Source: CBDDDW01 sp965226805 (GTDB lineage Bacteria; Chloroflexota; Dehalococcoidia; Lucifugimonadales; JAGWBF01). From it: a stretch of DNA of 16,588 nucleotides. The number at the start of each line of letters is the position of its first letter. Position 1 is the stretch's first letter. Below are positions 14,459 through 16,588 of this stretch, piece after piece. The translations under genes and the position numbers were made by a program. The stretch covers positions 1 to 16,588 of the forward strand of contig CBDDDW010000014.1 of assembly GCA_965226805.1 (NCBI GenBank), written 5' to 3'. The notes under the pieces are model-generated. The model ran no database searches. It worked only from the letters and a program-made list of their open reading frames with translations, and had not been told where the DNA came from.

Positions 14459-15105
14459 TCATGCGGCACTAGGGTTCTCTTGAAGATGAGGGGAGGAAGC
14501 GTCTAGGCGCTTCAGCGCGTGCTCCTTGAGGTCTTGGATCATCCAAGAGGGCTTCAGGCAGATTTGTTGGATTCTGGACGGTGATAGAACCAGGACCTTC
14601 CCCACGACCTTGTGGCAATCTTCCTTGGGCATGCCCACTTTGGCTAGCAAGTCGACCGTGTGCCGTATTTCGTTGTCCCTGAACATGTAACCCAGTTTTC
14701 TTGGGCGATTGCTAGGAGCTGACCCACCGTCAGGACGCTTCAGGAGACCATGGGTGGCTCTGAACCACCACCGCAGGAGCTCTTCAGGTGGGTCCTCGCC
14801 TCTAACCGCCAGTGCATAGCAGATATGTTCGAGGACCTCCCATTCAGTCGGGCTCCACTCAGAGTCATCGACGCGTTCCTGAAGTTTGCGCGGGTCGCGG
14901 TTGTCCATATACATGGCTACCGCGAGTCTCGTGTAGATTTCTCCGTCCCAGTCAGTCTCCCAGAGCTTTTCGTTCTTAATGAAGTCAGCTAGCAAAACAC
15001 GGGCAAGCCTGAGACCTTCTTCGAAGAAGGGGGCTGGTCTTCCATCGTGCAGGGCCTTCCGTTTTGCCAGTTCAAGATACGTCTCGCTGGCGAGTGGGAG
15101 GCCCC
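14459..15105 (-). CDS. Unknown protein, C-terminal part with possible helix-turn-helix (frameshifted continuation)
   Basis: The frame is open on the minus strand from the coding region of the gene before it to a stop at 14459-14461. It has no ATG or GTG start: TTG 14995 is the first conventional candidate, yet coherent sequence (LPLASETYLELAKRKALHDG, FFEEGLRLARVLLADFIKNE) extends well upstream of it. This indicates continuation of the gene starting at 15425 after a shift in the GGGG run at 15102-15105 (minus-strand reading; CCCC on plus). Dropping one G gives QEFKG-LPLASETY. The C-terminus, RDNEIRHTVDLLAKVGMPKE followed by VVGKVLVLSPSRIQQI, resembles a small helix-turn-helix found in proteins beside integrases. 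Function unknown. Confidence 0.55.
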
Positions 15106-15425
15106 TTGAATTCCTGTAGGGTCGCCGCGAAGGCCCTGAGAGCAGTGTCCTCTTTCATACCTTCCTCAATCCTGTGCACTACCCATTTGAAGTCTTCAAT
15201 ACTGATTAACCCTGACTCGACGTACCAGAGTTGGTAACTAATGTTCTCAACCAAACAATCGTCAATGCGCCTCCCTAGTTTTGCTGGAGATGTCCAATCG
15301 TCGCATGGCCTCAAGATCCACCTTAGGCCAATTGCTTCCCGCAGCTCACTAGACTCAACGACCAATGGTGCGTCTGGCTCAGTCAAGGACCCCAATATGA
15401 CGATTTCTCGTGATAAGCGGCTCAT
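15072..15425 (-). CDS. Unknown protein translationally coupled to the integrase (N-terminal part)
   Basis: 117 residues, MSRLSREIVILGSLTEPDAP to GPPTRQRDVS. The start is secure: ATG 15425 overlaps the integrase stop as ATGA, and AAGGAGGT lies 8 bases upstream inside the last integrase codons. Residues DDCLVENISYQLWYVESGL and IEDFKWVVHRIEEGM are acidic and helical in character; no family is recognised. The last ~10 residues appear to be read out of frame after a shift at 15102-15105, and the natural protein is probably ~321 residues ending at 14459. The overlap suggests that it works with the integrase or element, for example as a directionality or regulatory factor. That is inference from position only. 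Confidence 0.6.
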   Translation of the reverse strand: MSRLSREIVILGSLTEPDAPLVVESSELREAIGLRWILRPCDDWTSPAKLGRRIDDCLVENISYQLWYVESGLISIEDFKWVVHRIEEGMKEDTALRAFAATLQEFKGPPTRQRDVS

Positions 15426-16588
15426 CAGCTGCTACCTCCTTCCAGGAATTCACTCCATTCGTCCATCAGAGGACGACGCTGATCGAGGAGGTCGGATCGG
15501 AAGTAGGCCGCCTCAGTAGCGTTGCCCACCGTATGCGCCAGGGCCTTCTCCATAACGGCGTGGGAAGCGTTGGTCTTCTCTGCAGCCCAGTCACGGAAGC
15601 TGGAGCGAAGCCCATGAGGGACGAAGTCCAGGTCCAGTCGCCGGAGCAGCTGGGTGAAAGCCATGTCGGATAGGACCCCGCCGGAGCGCGGAGCGGGGAA
15701 GACCAAGCCATTTCCTTCACTCAAGCTGCGAGCCTCTCCCAGGATGCCCATCGCCCGGCTGGAAAGCGGCACGCGGTGTGGCTTCCCTGCCTTCATCCTT
15801 TCCCCGGGGATCGTCCATCTCGCCTCCCGGAGATTCACCTCATCCCACGTCATCCCACGAACCTCGCTAGAGCGGCAGGCCGTCAACGCCAGCATCTCAA
15901 GACCCAGCTTCACCGACGGGCTGGCGGTGGACTCTCGAACGGCCTGAAGAGCTGCCGGTAGCTCTCCATAGGGGAGGGCTCGATGATGATCTTTGACACG
16001 TCGCAGTTTGGGAAGCGCGGCCTTGATAGCGTCCGCCGCCGGGTTGAAGTCAACGTACTCGAGGGCAACGGCCCGGTCCATTACGGAACGCACACGTTGC
16101 CGGACACGCCGTGCCGTCTCCGGCTTTGTGGTCCAGATAGGGGATAGCACATCTACCACCTGCTTGCGTGTGATCTCGTTCACCTTCGAGGAACCAAGAA
16201 TCGGAAAGGCATAGGTCTCGAGAGTGGAGAGCCATTGAGCCCTGTGCTTGATATTCCTCCAGGAGTGACGGTTCTCGTCTATATGTTGCCGGGCCAGGGC
16301 CTCGAAAGTGGGGATGGCCGCAAGTCTTGCCTCTTCCTGCTTCACCGCCAAGGGATTGCCACCGGACTTCACTAGGGAGAGATTCTCCCGAGCCTTCTCC
16401 CGGGCCCGAGCCAGAGACACCGCCGGATAGGGGCCCAGACCCATGTCGGTGCGCTTTCCCCTGATGGTGAGCCTCTGCACCCAGGTCTTTCTTCCACCGG
16501 GCCAGACTTTCAGATATAGAGTCTCGCCAGCGGAATACTTTCCCTTAGCCTTTGCATTCTCGACCGCCTTGGCTGATCCCACGCGCTT
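15425..16588 (-). CDS. Tyrosine recombinase/integrase, P4 (DUF4102) type, 5'-partial
   Basis: Site-specific integrase of an integrated element. Numbering from GTG 16582, residues 1-80 are the arm-type DNA-binding domain (VENAKAKGKYSAGETLYLKV, MGLGPYPAVSLARAREKA). Residues 91-190 form the core-binding SAM-like domain (TFEALARQHIDENRHSW, ending VDFNPA). The catalytic domain has TACRSSEVRG (Arg237), RMKAGKPHRVPLS (Lys264), HGLRSSFRDW (His323, Arg326), ALAHTVGN (His350) and EAAYFRSD (nucleophile Tyr360). All catalytic residues are present. The frame remains open to the window edge (codons for Lys-Arg before the GTG), and family proteins usually start a few residues earlier, so the true start is probably outside. 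Stop TGA 15425-15427 overlaps the next gene. The att sites and genomic target lie beyond the right edge. Confidence 0.92.
   Translation of the reverse strand, partial: KRVGSAKAVENAKAKGKYSAGETLYLKVWPGGRKTWVQRLTIRGKRTDMGLGPYPAVSLARAREKARENLSLVKSGGNPLAVKQEEARLAAIPTFEALARQHIDENRHSWRNIKHRAQWLSTLETYAFPILGSSKVNEITRKQVVDVLSPIWTTKPETARRVRQRVRSVMDRAVALEYVDFNPAADAIKAALPKLRRVKDHHRALPYGELPAALQAVRESTASPSVKLGLEMLALTACRSSEVRGMTWDEVNLREARWTIPGERMKAGKPHRVPLSSRAMGILGEARSLSEGNGLVFPAPRSGGVLSDMAFTQLLRRLDLDFVPHGLRSSFRDWAAEKTNASHAVMEKALAHTVGNATEAAYFRSDLLDQRRPLMDEWSEFLEGGSS
15434..15441 (-). promoter_or_regulatory. Ribosome-binding site inside the integrase end
   Basis: AAGGAGGT on the minus strand, formed by the last codons of the integrase (EGGSS region) and 8 bases before ATG 15425. 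With the ATGA overlap it supports translational coupling and fixes the start of the downstream gene. Confidence 0.8.

Noticed and set aside
14239..14472. A 77-codon plus-strand frame with repeated tggaag-type motifs on the opposite strand
   Set aside because: No ribosome site or recognisable domain, and the short motif repeat is too degenerate to call.

Overview
This is a GC-rich bacterial accessory region, dense in mobile elements. The best taxonomic hint is the peptide-type solute-binding protein at the left edge, with its Ala-rich N-terminal extension, together with a collagen-like Cache lipoprotein and long-duplication DDE insertion sequences. I associate this combination with Chloroflexota, in particular Dehalococcoidia/SAR202-like genomes. 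That is an inference from protein style; there is no rRNA or other phylogenetic marker here.

Left block (1-3321): the end of a family 5 ABC transporter substrate-binding protein with one frameshift, a perfect 17-bp hairpin, a frameshifted C-terminal scrap of a Gfo/Idh/MocA-type oxidoreductase, and on the minus strand an SRAP (YedK/HMCES-like) gene cut off just before its catalytic FYEW segment. These look like chromosomal genes broken by rearrangement.

Nested insertion-sequence block (3322-about 8725): an outer ISNCY/IS1202-like transposase gene (A) is split between 4148 and 8133. Joining those two points restores the reading frame exactly (...QD|RLVTEL...). The roughly 4-kb insert holds two IS110-family elements, C on the minus strand and D on the plus strand, back to back at their 5' ends. 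C was in turn invaded by a second, intact ISNCY/IS1202-like element (B, 4323-5809) with a 17-bp target duplication. B sits exactly at the stop codon of C. The order of events reads A, then C/D, then B.

Cache block (8727-11290, minus): a lipoprotein with a lipobox, seven collagen-like Gly-X-Y triplets and six tandem 129-residue Cache-like sensor modules encoded by exact 387-bp periods. A plausible terminator follows it.

Right block (11291-16588): the minus-strand tail of one IS1380-like transposase lies beside a second, frameshifted plus-strand IS1380-like transposase whose Shine-Dalgarno lies inside a 10-bp stem. Then come a small helix-turn-helix protein and a minus-strand tyrosine integrase of the P4/DUF4102 type. 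The integrase runs off the right edge and overlaps by ATGA with an unknown gene that is itself frameshifted.

Seven genes carry single-base frameshifts, five of them in homopolymer runs of 4-6 bases, whereas the five longest intact genes carry none. Real decay and local sequencing error are both possible. No rRNA, tRNA or CRISPR array was seen.
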